DNA from: Ancylobacter sp. Lp-2 | Lineage (GTDB): Bacteria > Pseudomonadota > Alphaproteobacteria > Rhizobiales > Xanthobacteraceae | Direction: 5' to 3' | Length of the DNA: 64,000 bases | Assembly (NCBI RefSeq): GCF_020523795.1 | Contig: NZ_JAJALI010000007.1 | Location: 186,001 to 250,000, forward strand | Shown here: positions 8,174-15,987 of the stretch, in pieces | Layout of the letters: every line of letters begins with the position of its first letter | How positions within the stretch are numbered: position 1 is the stretch's first letter | The notes under the pieces: model-generated | Seen by the model: only the letters and a program-made list of their open reading frames with translations | Databases searched by the model: none | What the model was told of the DNA's origin: nothing | Made by a program: the position numbers and the translations under genes

Positions 8174-9580
8174 ATGGCCACCGCCAGCGACTACATCGTC
8201 AAGGACATCAGCCTCGCCGGCTTCGGCCGCAAGGAGATCGATCTCGCCGAGACCGAGATGCCGGGCCTGATGGCGATCCGCGCCGAATACGGCCCGTCGC
8301 AGCCGCTGAAGGGCGCGCGCATCGCCGGCTCGCTGCACATGACCATCCAGACCGCCGTGCTGATCGAGACGCTGGTCGCGCTCGGCGCCGACGTGCGCTG
8401 GGTCTCCTGCAACATCTTCTCGACCCAGGACCATGCCGCCGCCGCCATCGCGCAGGCCGGCATCCCGGTGTTCGCCTATAAGGGCGAGACGCTGACCGAG
8501 TACTGGGACTACACCGCCAAGCTGTTCGACTGGCACGGTGGTGGCGTTCCCAATCTCATCCTCGACGATGGCGGCGACGCCACCATGCTGGTGCATTACG
8601 GCCTGAAGGCCGAGGGCGGCGATACCGCCTTCCTCGATGCGCCCGGCTCGGAAGAGGAAGAGATCTTCTTCGCGCTGATCAAGCGCCTGCTCGCCGAGAA
8701 GCCGCAGGGCTGGTTCGCCGACGTCGCCAAGTCGATCAAGGGCGTGTCGGAAGAGACCACCACGGGCGTGCACCGGCTCTACAAGCTCGCCGAGCAGGGC
8801 AAGCTGCTGTTCCCGGCGATCAACGTCAACGACTCGGTGACCAAGTCGAAGTTCGACAACCTCTATGGCTGCCGTGAATCGCTGGTGGACGCCATCCGCC
8901 GCGGCACCGACGTGATGCTGGCCGGCAAGGTCGCCTTCGTCGCCGGCTTCGGCGATGTCGGCAAGGGCTCGGCCGCCTCGCTGCGCCAGGCCGGCGCCCG
9001 CGTCATCGTCTCCGAGGTCGATCCGATCTGCGCGCTTCAGGCGTCGATGGAGGGCTATGAGGTGGCGACCATCGAGGACGCCTTCACCCGCGCCGACATC
9101 TACGTCACCTGCACCGGCAACAAGGACATCATCACCGTCGACCACATGCGGCAGATGAAGGACCGGGCCATCGTCTGCAACATCGGCCACTTCGACAACG
9201 AGATCCAGGTCGCCGGCCTGCGCAACTTCAAGTGGACCAACATCAAGCCGCAGGTCGACGAGATCGAGTTCCCGTCGGGCAACCGCATCATCCTGCTCTC
9301 CGAGGGCCGGCTGGTGAACCTCGGCAACGCCATGGGCCACCCGTCCTTCGTGATGTCGTCCTCGTTCTCCAACCAGACGCTGGCGCAGATCGACCTGTGG
9401 GTGAACCCCGGCAAGTACGACAAGAAGGTCTACACCCTGCCGAAGGTGCTCGACGAGAAGGTGGCGGCGCTGCACCTCGAGAAGCTCGGCGTGAAGCTGA
9501 CCAAGCTCTCCCCCGAGCAGGCTGACTATATCGGCGTGACCGTCGATGGCCCGTTCAAGGCGGACCACTACCGCTACTGA
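8174..9580 (+). CDS. ahcY: Adenosylhomocysteinase (S-adenosyl-L-homocysteine hydrolase)
   Basis: A 468-aa cytosolic enzyme that splits S-adenosylhomocysteine into adenosine and homocysteine in the activated methyl cycle. It matches the family along its full length. Visible are the [15 protein letters not shown] substrate region, [13 protein letters not shown], the [13 protein letters not shown] catalytic stretch, the NAD-binding Rossmann loop [10 protein letters not shown], and the C-terminal DHYRY tail that completes the NAD site of the neighbouring subunit. The ATG at 8174 starts the conserved N terminus; longer frames reach into the repeats upstream. An AT-rich palindrome lies upstream and a hairpin terminator follows. 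Confidence 0.97.
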   Translation: MATASDYIVKDISLAGFGRKEIDLAETEMPGLMAIRAEYGPSQPLKGARIAGSLHMTIQTAVLIETLVALGADVRWVSCNIFSTQDHAAAAIAQAGIPVFAYKGETLTEYWDYTAKLFDWHGGGVPNLILDDGGDATMLVHYGLKAEGGDTAFLDAPGSEEEEIFFALIKRLLAEKPQGWFADVAKSIKGVSEETTTGVHRLYKLAEQGKLLFPAINVNDSVTKSKFDNLYGCRESLVDAIRRGTDVMLAGKVAFVAGFGDVGKGSAASLRQAGARVIVSEVDPICALQASMEGYEVATIEDAFTRADIYVTCTGNKDIITVDHMRQMKDRAIVCNIGHFDNEIQVAGLRNFKWTNIKPQVDEIEFPSGNRIILLSEGRLVNLGNAMGHPSFVMSSSFSNQTLAQIDLWVNPGKYDKKVYTLPKVLDEKVAALHLEKLGVKLTKLSPEQADYIGVTVDGPFKADHYRY

Positions 9581-9613
9581 GAGCGAGCGCCGAGGCGTAA
9601 CCGATGAATAAAG

Positions 9614-9638
9614 GAAGGCCGGGTTCGTCCCGGCCTTC
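9614..9638 (+). terminator. Hairpin terminator after ahcY
   Basis: GAAGGCCGGG - TTCGT - CCCGGCCTTC is a perfect 10-bp stem with a 5-base loop, 33 bases after the ahcY stop. The following tract (GTCGTTTC) is only weakly T-rich. It lies between ahcY and the convergent GNAT gene. Confidence 0.75.
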
Positions 9639-9677
9639 GTCGTTTCACGCGGGTTGTCGGGCGGCTGGGCGCGCCGC

Positions 9678-10175
9678 TCAGAGCTCCTTCTGCATCAGCA
9701 CCAGGTCGAGCCGCTGGCCGAACTTGATGCCGATGCCGCGCATATAGCCGCACTCGTCGAAGCCGAGCCGGCGGTGCAGGGCGATGGAGGCGTCGTTGCC
9801 GGCGGTGATACCGCCGATCATCACCTTCTTGCCGATGGTGCGCGCCGGCTCGAACAGCGACCCGACCAGCTGCGCGCCGATGCCGCGGCCACGGGCGCCC
9901 TCCGCCACATAGACCGAGTGCTCGACGCTGATGCGGTAGCCGTCGAAGGGGCGGAAATCGCCGAAGCTGGCATAGCCGAGCACGGAGCCGTCCTCGCTCT
10001 CCTCCACCGCCACCATCACCGGGTAGCGCTTGGAGACGCGGTCGATCAGCCAGGCGCGGCGGTTGGCGAGATCGACGAGGCTGTCGTTCCAGATGGCGGT
10101 CGAGGTGAGGACGGCGCGATTATAGATGTCGAGGATGCCGACGAGGTCGCGCTCCTCCGCATGGCGAAGCAGCAT
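9678..10175 (-). CDS. GNAT N-acetyltransferase (phosphinothricin-acetyltransferase-like)
   Basis: A 165-aa single GNAT domain protein. The N terminus has the pattern IYNRAVLTSTAIW and the middle has YASFGDFRPFDGYRI-EHSVYV; the acetyl-CoA loop is ARGRGIGAQL and the C-terminal part has ALHRRLGFDECGYM. These are typical of the Pat/MnaT branch, which acetylates amino groups of small molecules such as methionine sulfoximine or phosphinothricin. The true substrate is unknown. It is convergent with ahcY and stands alone. Confidence 0.8.
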   Translation of the reverse strand: MLLRHAEERDLVGILDIYNRAVLTSTAIWNDSLVDLANRRAWLIDRVSKRYPVMVAVEESEDGSVLGYASFGDFRPFDGYRISVEHSVYVAEGARGRGIGAQLVGSLFEPARTIGKKVMIGGITAGNDASIALHRRLGFDECGYMRGIGIKFGQRLDLVLMQKEL

Positions 10176-10373
10176 GATGGTTCTTTCGCTCCGGCGGTCC
10201 CCGGAGCCGTCCCGGCCGCCGGCGGCGTCGCCCTGGCAACGGTCTAACGCGGCTTCGCCTGCGTGCGCAATGTCGCGCCCACGGGAATTTCAACCGCGAT
10301 CGTCTGGAACACCGCCGCATTCTTCCCATATCACCCGGGCACGGGGCGACCGTGAGTGAGGGAAGGAACCGGA

Positions 10374-10700
10374 ATGAACGCGAACGATCCGTTCGGCCAG
10401 ATGCGATTTACCGTGCAGCGGGTGAGCTGGTGGCAGGTGGCGATCGTCGTCGCCGTGGCCCTGGCCGTCGGCACGGCTCTGGCGCTGGTGGCGGCAAGCG
10501 TGTTCATCGTGGTGGCACCGGTGCTGCTGATCGCCGGCCTCGCCTACAAGCTGTTCGGCAGCAAGCCGCGCCGCGCCGAGGGCGGCCCCACGGTGATCGA
10601 CGCCGAATACCGCGTGCTGTCGCCCGAGGAAGCCGCGCGCGACCGCGATGGCCGGAATGGCGGCTACGATCCGCGCGGCCCGTCCGGCCGGCTGCGCTAG
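10374..10700 (+). CDS. Small predicted membrane protein
   Basis: A 108-aa protein without a recognised family. After a polar start (NANDPFGQMRF) there is a long hydrophobic region at about residues 19-62, enough for two membrane spans, then a polar tail rich in Arg, Asp and Gly ending RGPSGRLR. The start at 10374 is preferred over 10356 because GGAAGGAA lies just upstream. Divergent from the GNAT gene and convergent with fpr. Confidence 0.6.
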   Translation: MNANDPFGQMRFTVQRVSWWQVAIVVAVALAVGTALALVAASVFIVVAPVLLIAGLAYKLFGSKPRRAEGGPTVIDAEYRVLSPEEAARDRDGRNGGYDPRGPSGRLR

Positions 10701-10751
10701 GGCGCGCTGGGGCCGGGTGAGGCGCTGCGGCGCCTCACTTCTGCAAGCGGC

Positions 10752-11525
10752 TCACTTCTCGACGAAGGCCTTCTCGATCACGAAATCGCCGGGCTCGGTA
10801 GTCGAGCCCTCCTCGAAGGCGAGATCCTTGAGGATGACGCGCATGTCGTCGAGCAACTGCGGGCTGCCGCACAGCATGACGCGGTCGTCTTCCTTGTCGA
10901 GCGGCGGTAGGCCGAGATCGGCGAACAGCTTGCCCGAGGTGATCAGGTCGGTGATGCGGCCCTGGTTGCGATAGGGCTCGCGCGTCACGGTCGGGTAGTA
11001 GACCAGCTTCTCGCGCACCAGCTCGCCGAAATACTCGTTATCCGGCAGCTCCTTCTCGATGAAGTCCTGATAGGCGAGCTCGCCCACCGTGCGCACGCCG
11101 TGCACCAGGATGACCTTCTCGTAGTTCTCGTAGGTCTCCGGGTCCTTGATCAGGCTCATGAACGGCGCGAGGCCGGTGCCGGTGGACAGGAGATAGAGCC
11201 GGCGGCCGGGGACGAGATAGTCGACCAGCAGCGTGCCGGTCGGCTTCCTGCCCACGATGACCTCGTCGCCGACCTTCAGATCCTTCAGCCGCGAGGTGAG
11301 CGGGCCGTTTGGCACCTTGATCGAGAAGAACTCCAGCGTCTCCTCGTAATTGGCGCTGGCGATGGAATAGGCGCGCAGCAGCGGCTTGCCGTTCACGGGC
11401 AGGCCGATCATCACGAACTGGCCGTTCTTGAACCGCAGCGCCGGATCGCGCGTGGTGGTGAAGGTGAACAGGTTGTCGGTCCAGTGGTGCACCGACAGGA
11501 CCCGCTCGTGATGCATATTGCTCAT
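10752..11525 (-). CDS. fpr: Ferredoxin--NADP+ reductase
   Basis: A 257-aa soluble flavoprotein of the bacterial Fpr type. The FAD-binding motif is RAYSIAS, the NADP-binding loop STGTGLAPF, and the nicotinamide-side motif MLCGSPQLLDDM; the C-terminal residues FVEK cap the flavin. It moves electrons between NADPH and ferredoxin or flavodoxin and in Alphaproteobacteria is often tied to oxidative-stress defence. The length and start (MSNMHHERVLSVHHWTDNL) agree with the family. It is divergent from the VOC gene at 11705. Confidence 0.93.
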   Translation of the reverse strand: MSNMHHERVLSVHHWTDNLFTFTTTRDPALRFKNGQFVMIGLPVNGKPLLRAYSIASANYEETLEFFSIKVPNGPLTSRLKDLKVGDEVIVGRKPTGTLLVDYLVPGRRLYLLSTGTGLAPFMSLIKDPETYENYEKVILVHGVRTVGELAYQDFIEKELPDNEYFGELVREKLVYYPTVTREPYRNQGRITDLITSGKLFADLGLPPLDKEDDRVMLCGSPQLLDDMRVILKDLAFEEGSTTEPGDFVIEKAFVEK

Positions 11526-11704
11526 TTACGAACCGTTCTTGTGAAAACTTCCAAACTGGTCGGAAGCCATGTAATTCTCTGCGGCGGGGTTTACTGCGCA
11601 ACGGCGCCGCTGTCGAGAAGTCCGTGACATTTCCGCGTTGCGCCTTGCGCAGGGCGTCCGCCTCGGCCTCAATGGCGCGCGATCCGCAGCGGCGAGGGCG
11701 CGTC

Positions 11705-12121
11705 ATGTTCACCCACATCATTCTCGGCGCGCGCGACCTGCCGCGCCTGACGGCGTTCTACGACGCGGTGCTGGCGCCGCTCGGCCTCGTGCGGGTCGAG
11801 GTCGCCGAGGATGGCGGGCCGCCGGGCGCGATGTGGACGATGCCCGGGCGTCGCTGGCCGCAATTCTTCGTGCAACTGCCGTTCAATGGCCTGCCCGCCA
11901 CCTGGGGCAATGGCACGCAGGTGAGCTTCGCCGCGCCGTCGCCGACGGCGGTAGACACCGCCTGGCGAGCTCTGGTCGCCAATGGCGGCATCGACGAGGG
12001 CGCGCCGGGCCTGCGCCCGCGTTACGACTCCGACTATTATGGCGCCTATGGCCGCGACCCGGAAGGCAACAAGTTGTGCTTCGTGCATGCTGGCGGGCTG
12101 GAGGGGCTCACGGCCGGTTGA
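11705..12121 (+). CDS. VOC-superfamily (glyoxalase-like) protein
   Basis: A 138-aa protein with one vicinal-oxygen-chelate module pair. It begins MFTHIILGARDLPRLTAFYDAVL, and the second half ends DPEGNKLCFVHA. The His near the N terminus and the C-terminal metal-ligand region are recognisable, but substrate specificity cannot be read. Such single-copy VOC proteins are mostly uncharacterised. The start at 11705 begins the domain directly. Confidence 0.75.
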   Translation: MFTHIILGARDLPRLTAFYDAVLAPLGLVRVEVAEDGGPPGAMWTMPGRRWPQFFVQLPFNGLPATWGNGTQVSFAAPSPTAVDTAWRALVANGGIDEGAPGLRPRYDSDYYGAYGRDPEGNKLCFVHAGGLEGLTAG

Positions 12122-12213
12122 GGCCTGCGGCCAAGCGGGGCTCGCGACCGGTTGAGGCCGATGGCCGGACGACGCGGGCGGCTGGATGAGGCCCGCGGGA
12201 CAGGAGGCCGGGT

Positions 12214-13686
12214 TCAGCCCTGCTCTCCCGCCTCCTGGTTGCGCTTGTTCTCGTACATGTGCAGGTCGGCGCGCCGGACCGCCGCCTCGAGGCGCTCGCC
12301 GGGCGTGCTGGTCGCCATGCCCATGGAGACGCTGAGCGCCTGCGCCGAATAGAACTGGTTGTTCACCGCGATCAGCTCGGTGATCGCCGCCATGATGGCG
12401 ACGCCGCCCTCGGTGTCGACGCCCGGCAGCAGCACCGCGAACTCGTCGCCGCCGATGCGCGCCGCGACATTGGGCTTGTCGACCGCCTTGCCCAGCACCT
12501 CGCCGGCCCGGCGCAGCAGCGCGTCGCCGGCGGCGTGGCCGAGCTGGTCGTTGACCAGCTTCAGGTCGTTGAGGTCGAGCATGAGGATGGTGACCGGGAA
12601 CGGCCCGCGCCGCTCCAGCCGGTTGAGCTCGTCGACATAGAAGGAGCGGTTGTAAAGCTTGGTCAGCACGTCGTGATTGCCGAGATATTCGAGATAGGCC
12701 TCGGCCTTCTTGCGGGCGGTGATGTCGGTGAGTGCCACCTGCACCAGCGACCAGTCGTGCTCGCGGCCCGGCAGCACCGAGAATTGCAGCAGCACGTTGA
12801 TCTCGTCGCCACCGAGCGAATAGTTCACCACCTCGCGCTGATGGAACAGCTTGCCGTTCCACAGGTCGATGAGCTGTTCGCGGAAATGCCGGTGCATGTC
12901 CTCGCGGAACACCCGGTCCATATTGGCGAACAGTGTCTTCTTGTCGGCGGCCTGGAACATGTCGAGCGTGTGCTGGTTCACGTCGACCACCCGCACCTCG
13001 CTGACGCAGCGCTGCACGAAATCCGGGTGCACATCGGTGAACACCCTGAGATCCTCGATGCCGCGATGGCGCAGGTCGTCGATCAGCTGCTTGATGGTGG
13101 AGAAATCCTCCACCCACAGCGACACCGGCGAATGCTCGAACAGACCGCGGGCATATTCCTCCGCCTTGCCGGCGGCGCGGCGGGCGTTCTCGCGGTCGGT
13201 GACGTCCTCGGTCGACAGGAGCACGCGGTCGAGCCGCTCCTCGTGGCCGGGCAGCACATGGCCCTTGAGCTGCACGTCGAGCCGGCGGCCACTGAGCGTG
13301 TAGTTGCTGGTGTGGCTGGCGAACTGGGTCTTGCCGTCCCAAAGCTGCGCCAGCTCCTCGACATGGGTGCGCAGCATGTCGCCGCGGAACACCTTGTCGA
13401 GATTGGCGACGAGATGCGGCAGGCTCTCGGCCTCGAACAGGTCGAGCGTCGCCTGGTTGACCTTCAGCACCCGGATGCGGCTGGCGCAGGCCACCACCCG
13501 GCTCTCATCCTCCCACAAATGGTCGCGCAGCGAGGTGACGCCGGCGGCGCGCCAGCCGTCGAACAGCGCCTTGACCTCGCTGAAATCCTCCAGCCACATC
13601 GGGATCGGCGCCAGCTGGAACATCTGGCTGTCGTCGAGCCCGGAGGTATGGTCGGTCGTCTGCGGGAGGGTTTGCTGGTGCAGCAT
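12214..13686 (-). CDS. Diguanylate cyclase with two tandem PAS domains
   Basis: A protein of about 490 aa without membrane segments. Two homologous PAS modules of about 130-150 residues lie in tandem. Each starts with (A/S)P(I/V)xxWxEDFSxxK and has a V-LKVNQ/VDVNQ-x-TLDxF core. A GGDEF domain follows (NHDVLTKLYNRSF, DLNDLKLVNDQLGH, ARIGGDEFAVLLPG). The active-site GGDEF is intact, so c-di-GMP synthesis is expected. The usual RxxD inhibitory site upstream of GGDEF is replaced by DKPN. The start is uncertain: 13686 gives a natural N terminus, but the frame is open to 13809. Confidence 0.85.
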   Translation of the reverse strand: MLHQQTLPQTTDHTSGLDDSQMFQLAPIPMWLEDFSEVKALFDGWRAAGVTSLRDHLWEDESRVVACASRIRVLKVNQATLDLFEAESLPHLVANLDKVFRGDMLRTHVEELAQLWDGKTQFASHTSNYTLSGRRLDVQLKGHVLPGHEERLDRVLLSTEDVTDRENARRAAGKAEEYARGLFEHSPVSLWVEDFSTIKQLIDDLRHRGIEDLRVFTDVHPDFVQRCVSEVRVVDVNQHTLDMFQAADKKTLFANMDRVFREDMHRHFREQLIDLWNGKLFHQREVVNYSLGGDEINVLLQFSVLPGREHDWSLVQVALTDITARKKAEAYLEYLGNHDVLTKLYNRSFYVDELNRLERRGPFPVTILMLDLNDLKLVNDQLGHAAGDALLRRAGEVLGKAVDKPNVAARIGGDEFAVLLPGVDTEGGVAIMAAITELIAVNNQFYSAQALSVSMGMATSTPGERLEAAVRRADLHMYENKRNQEAGEQG

Positions 13687-13903
13687 CCGCGCTTCACTCG
13701 TCTGTACGGCTGGGTCGCATCGCAGAGGACGTCCCGATGCCGGCGGTATCATGTCCGGTTGCGACAGACCGCAACGAGCATTTACCACGTTTGCCACCCA
13801 AACGAACATATTCGGATGGCGTGGCGGTTATTGGCAGCAAATTTCGATATTATGCCGGTAATCGAGGTATCATGATCGGGCGACCGACAATGGGGGAACG
13901 GCA

Positions 13904-13996
13904 ATGACCATGCATGACTTCACCGCCAGGCACTGGATCACCGTCGCGGTGATTCTCCTGCTGGCTGTAGGGGCATTCCTGTTCAGCTGGACGTGA
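13904..13996 (+). CDS. Tiny membrane ORF, possibly interrupted by an in-frame TGA
   Basis: A 30-codon ORF with a strong GGGGGAA Shine-Dalgarno 6 bases before the ATG. It encodes a single hydrophobic helix (ITVAVILLLAVGAFLFSW). If the TGA at 13994-13996 is read through, the same frame continues with a second Trp/aromatic-rich helix (GFWSGVLVFVTIAAYLW) and a polar tail. That looks like a normal two-helix small membrane protein cut by a nonsense codon. It overlaps no other gene; exoD begins downstream in another frame. No family recognised. Confidence 0.4.
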   Translation: MTMHDFTARHWITVAVILLLAVGAFLFSWT

Positions 13997-14115
13997 TCCA
14001 GCGCCGGCTTTTGGCCGGGCTTCTGGTCCGGGGTTCTGGTCTTTGTCACGATCGCTGCCTATCTGTGGACGGTCGCGGCATCCGCCGACGGCGAGCCGAG
14101 GGAGCGTTTCAGGTC

Positions 14116-14778
14116 GTGCAGGGCGATGAATCGACGGGTGGCGCCACCGCCGATGAGGCGGTCGATCTCGACAACGAGGCCACGCGGCTGTCGGACGTCC
14201 TCGTCAGAATCGCCTCCGACGAGACCCGCGAGCGCATCGCCATCGGCGATCTGCTGACGGCGATGCAGGAACGCGCCTTCGGGCCGCTGATGCTGGTCTT
14301 CGCGCTGCCCAACGTGCTGCCCACCCCGCCGGGCACCTCCACCGTGCTGGGCGCGCCACTGATCTTCCTCACCGCCCAGCTGGCCTTCGGCCTCAGCCCC
14401 TGGCTGCCGCCGCTGATCTCCCGCCGCTCGATCGCCCGCAAGGATTTCGCCGCCTTCGTCGGCAAGGCGGTGCCGTGGCTCGCCAAGGCGGAGAACCTGC
14501 TGCGCCCGCGCTTCGGCTTCCTCGCCCATCCGCCGGCGGAATATATCGTCGGGGTGGTGAGCCTGATCCTCGCCGTGGTGCTGGTGCTGCCGATCCCGCT
14601 CGGCAACATGCTGCCGGCACTGGCCATCTGCGTCATGGCACTCGGCATATTGGAGCGCGACGGCGTCTGGGTGATGGCCGGCATCGCCATCGCCATCGCC
14701 TCGCTCGGCGTGGTGTCCGGCGTGGTGTGGGGCTTCGTCGAGGCCGGGCTCTATTTGCTGAAGAGCTTCTTCGGCTGA
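14116..14778 (+). CDS. ExoD-family exopolysaccharide synthesis membrane protein
   Basis: A protein of about 220 aa with the ExoD pattern: an N-terminal cytoplasmic helix (LSDVLVRIASDETRERIAIGDLL), then FGPLMLVFALPNVLPTPPGTS, and several membrane segments ending in a hydrophobic C terminus (YLLKSFFG). ExoD proteins affect exopolysaccharide production and alkaline tolerance in rhizobia; the biochemical role is unknown. The start is unclear: GTG at 14116 follows GAGGGAG by 12 bases, while the frame is open to 13993 without homology. The preceding small ORF lies in another frame. Confidence 0.8.
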   Translation: MQGDESTGGATADEAVDLDNEATRLSDVLVRIASDETRERIAIGDLLTAMQERAFGPLMLVFALPNVLPTPPGTSTVLGAPLIFLTAQLAFGLSPWLPPLISRRSIARKDFAAFVGKAVPWLAKAENLLRPRFGFLAHPPAEYIVGVVSLILAVVLVLPIPLGNMLPALAICVMALGILERDGVWVMAGIAIAIASLGVVSGVVWGFVEAGLYLLKSFFG

Positions 14779-14786
14779 GCGCAGGG

Positions 14787-14806
14787 GCGCCGCCAGAAGG
14801 CGGCGC
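14787..14806. terminator. Hairpin between convergent genes
   Basis: GCGCCGCC - AGAA - GGCGGCGC, an 8-bp perfect stem, lies in the 34-base gap between the exoD stop (14778) and the stop of the small minus-strand gene (14813). It has no T-run, so it is a candidate bidirectional terminator only. Confidence 0.45.
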
Positions 14807-14812
14807 GCTGCC

Positions 14813-15022
14813 TCAGCCGGCGACCGCCTGCGCGTTGGCCAGCGCCCGCGCCAGCATTTCCAGGCACTCCTCGGCCTGTTCCTGCCCGACCGTGTCGCCG
14901 CGCAGCCGGTGCGCGAGGTCGCGCAGGTCGCGTATGGCGACGTCGACGGCAGTCATCAGGTCGATTTCCGGCTCCGCGTCGGCAGACGGCACCCGGACGG
15001 GGAAGGGTATCACATTACTCAT
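14813..15022 (-). CDS. Small hypothetical protein
   Basis: 69 aa, soluble, with no recognised domain. The sequence is MSNVIPFPVRVPSADAEPEID followed by an amphipathic helical part (AVDVAIRDLRDLAHRLRGD and EQAEECLEMLARALANAQ). The composition and Met-x-x-x-IPF start resemble small conserved proteins of Hyphomicrobiales. A GTG one codon upstream is an alternative start. It is convergent with exoD. Confidence 0.5.
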   Translation of the reverse strand: MSNVIPFPVRVPSADAEPEIDLMTAVDVAIRDLRDLAHRLRGDTVGQEQAEECLEMLARALANAQAVAG

Positions 15023-15136
15023 CACGGCACTCGGCTGGGCGAATCACGCTTGGGCGCGTTTCCCGAACCTTGCCGGCAATTGGTTAACGCCATCCTCCAC
15101 TTACCGCTCCACCCGCCGCCGGCCGCGCAATGAAAT

Positions 15137-15172
15137 GGGCGGGCACGGAAGGAGGAAACTCCGTGCCCGCCC
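15137..15172. terminator. Strong 13-bp hairpin downstream of small minus-strand ORF
   Basis: GGGCGGGCACGGA and TCCGTGCCCGCCC form a perfect 13-bp stem with a 10-base loop. Read on the minus strand it is followed by CATTTCATT, so it would end transcription coming from the ORF at 15221-15340. Nothing else in this interval explains it. Confidence 0.6.
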
Positions 15173-15220
15173 GCTACCAGCCGGGGAGGGGGCGGCCCCC
15201 GGCGGGATGGTTAACCGCCG

Positions 15221-15340
15221 TCAGGCGTCGCAGCGCACCGGCCGGCGGGCCGGCTTGTCGTCGCGGGCGATATGCCCGGCCGAGAAGGTGGCGAGCGCGA
15301 TGAAGGCGGCGAAGACGGTGATGATCGTGGCGTTCAGCAT
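15221..15340 (-). CDS. Putative 39-aa membrane peptide
   Basis: Starts MLNATIITVFAAFIALATFSAGH, a single hydrophobic helix or signal-like segment, followed by a basic tail (RDDKPARRPVRCDA) with one Cys. GGAG lies 9 bases before the ATG at 15340; an in-frame upstream extension exists but is polar and unlike a gene start. A strong hairpin follows it and a palindrome precedes it, which supports a real transcript. No family is recognised. Confidence 0.4.
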   Translation of the reverse strand: MLNATIITVFAAFIALATFSAGHIARDDKPARRPVRCDA

Positions 15341-15408
15341 GACGCGGGGCTCCTCGATGGCGGCGATCGGCCGGCGCGGGGCCGTTCCAATCCGGTGTTG
15401 GCGGTATG

Positions 15409-15439
15409 TATCGCACGCGATATGATCCATGGCGATATG
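15409..15439. promoter_or_regulatory. TATCGC-AC-GCGATA palindrome plus third half-site
   Basis: A perfect 6-bp inverted repeat (15409-15422) is followed at 15432 by another GCGATATG copy, 15 bases on from the GCGATATG that begins at 15417. The site lies 69-100 bases upstream of the ORF that starts at 15340 on the minus strand. The 312-base stretch 15341-15652 holds no other supported gene and is locally AT-rich around this site, as promoters are in such genomes. Confidence 0.4.
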
Positions 15440-15652
15440 TTTTTTTGCGCGGGTCGCCATGCGTCACGCACGAGCGTGTGATCGGGCAAGATCGGACCGG
15501 TGTCTCAGGGCCCGCTCTGCGCGAACGCGGCGAAGCCCTGCGGCGGGCGCGGATCACAAGCGCCGTGTTTGGTGCTACTCGTCGGGCCAACACGGTGCCG
15601 GCCGGCTGATCCCCTGCGTCAGTCGCACCCAGAAGCCCCCAAGGAGACCGAC

Positions 15653-15943
15653 ATGAGCAACGCCCCCGCGCCTTCCTCCATCGCCGCCTTCGCCAGCTGG
15701 GACAAGGACGACCAGGGCCGGCTGAAGATGTGGCCGCTGCAGGCATTCACCACCGCGCTGATGAACAATGAGACGGTGGGGCTGCGGCTCGAGATCGGCA
15801 CCAGCCAGCCCAAGCCGGGCGAGCCGGTGCCGGCGTTGCAACTGGTGCTGCGCCCCGAGCAGGTGCGCGAACTCGCCAATGCGCTGGCCGAGGCGGAGGC
15901 GCGTCTGGCCGACGCGCATTTCTCCACCGTCGGCAGTGCGTGA
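15653..15943 (+). CDS. Small conserved hypothetical protein
   Basis: 96 aa, soluble, with no named domain recognised. Features are MSNAPAPSSIAAFASWDKDD at the start, LQAFTTALMNNETVGLRLEIGT in the middle, and a C-terminal helix (PEQVRELANALAEAEARLADA). AAGGAG lies 7 bases before the ATG at 15653, so the start is secure. Only 44 bases separate it from gnd on the same strand, so the two may be co-transcribed. Confidence 0.65.
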   Translation: MSNAPAPSSIAAFASWDKDDQGRLKMWPLQAFTTALMNNETVGLRLEIGTSQPKPGEPVPALQLVLRPEQVRELANALAEAEARLADAHFSTVGSA

Positions 15944-15987
15944 TCCTTCCTTCCCTTCAGCCTTCCTTTCAGCAGAACGGTAGCTTC

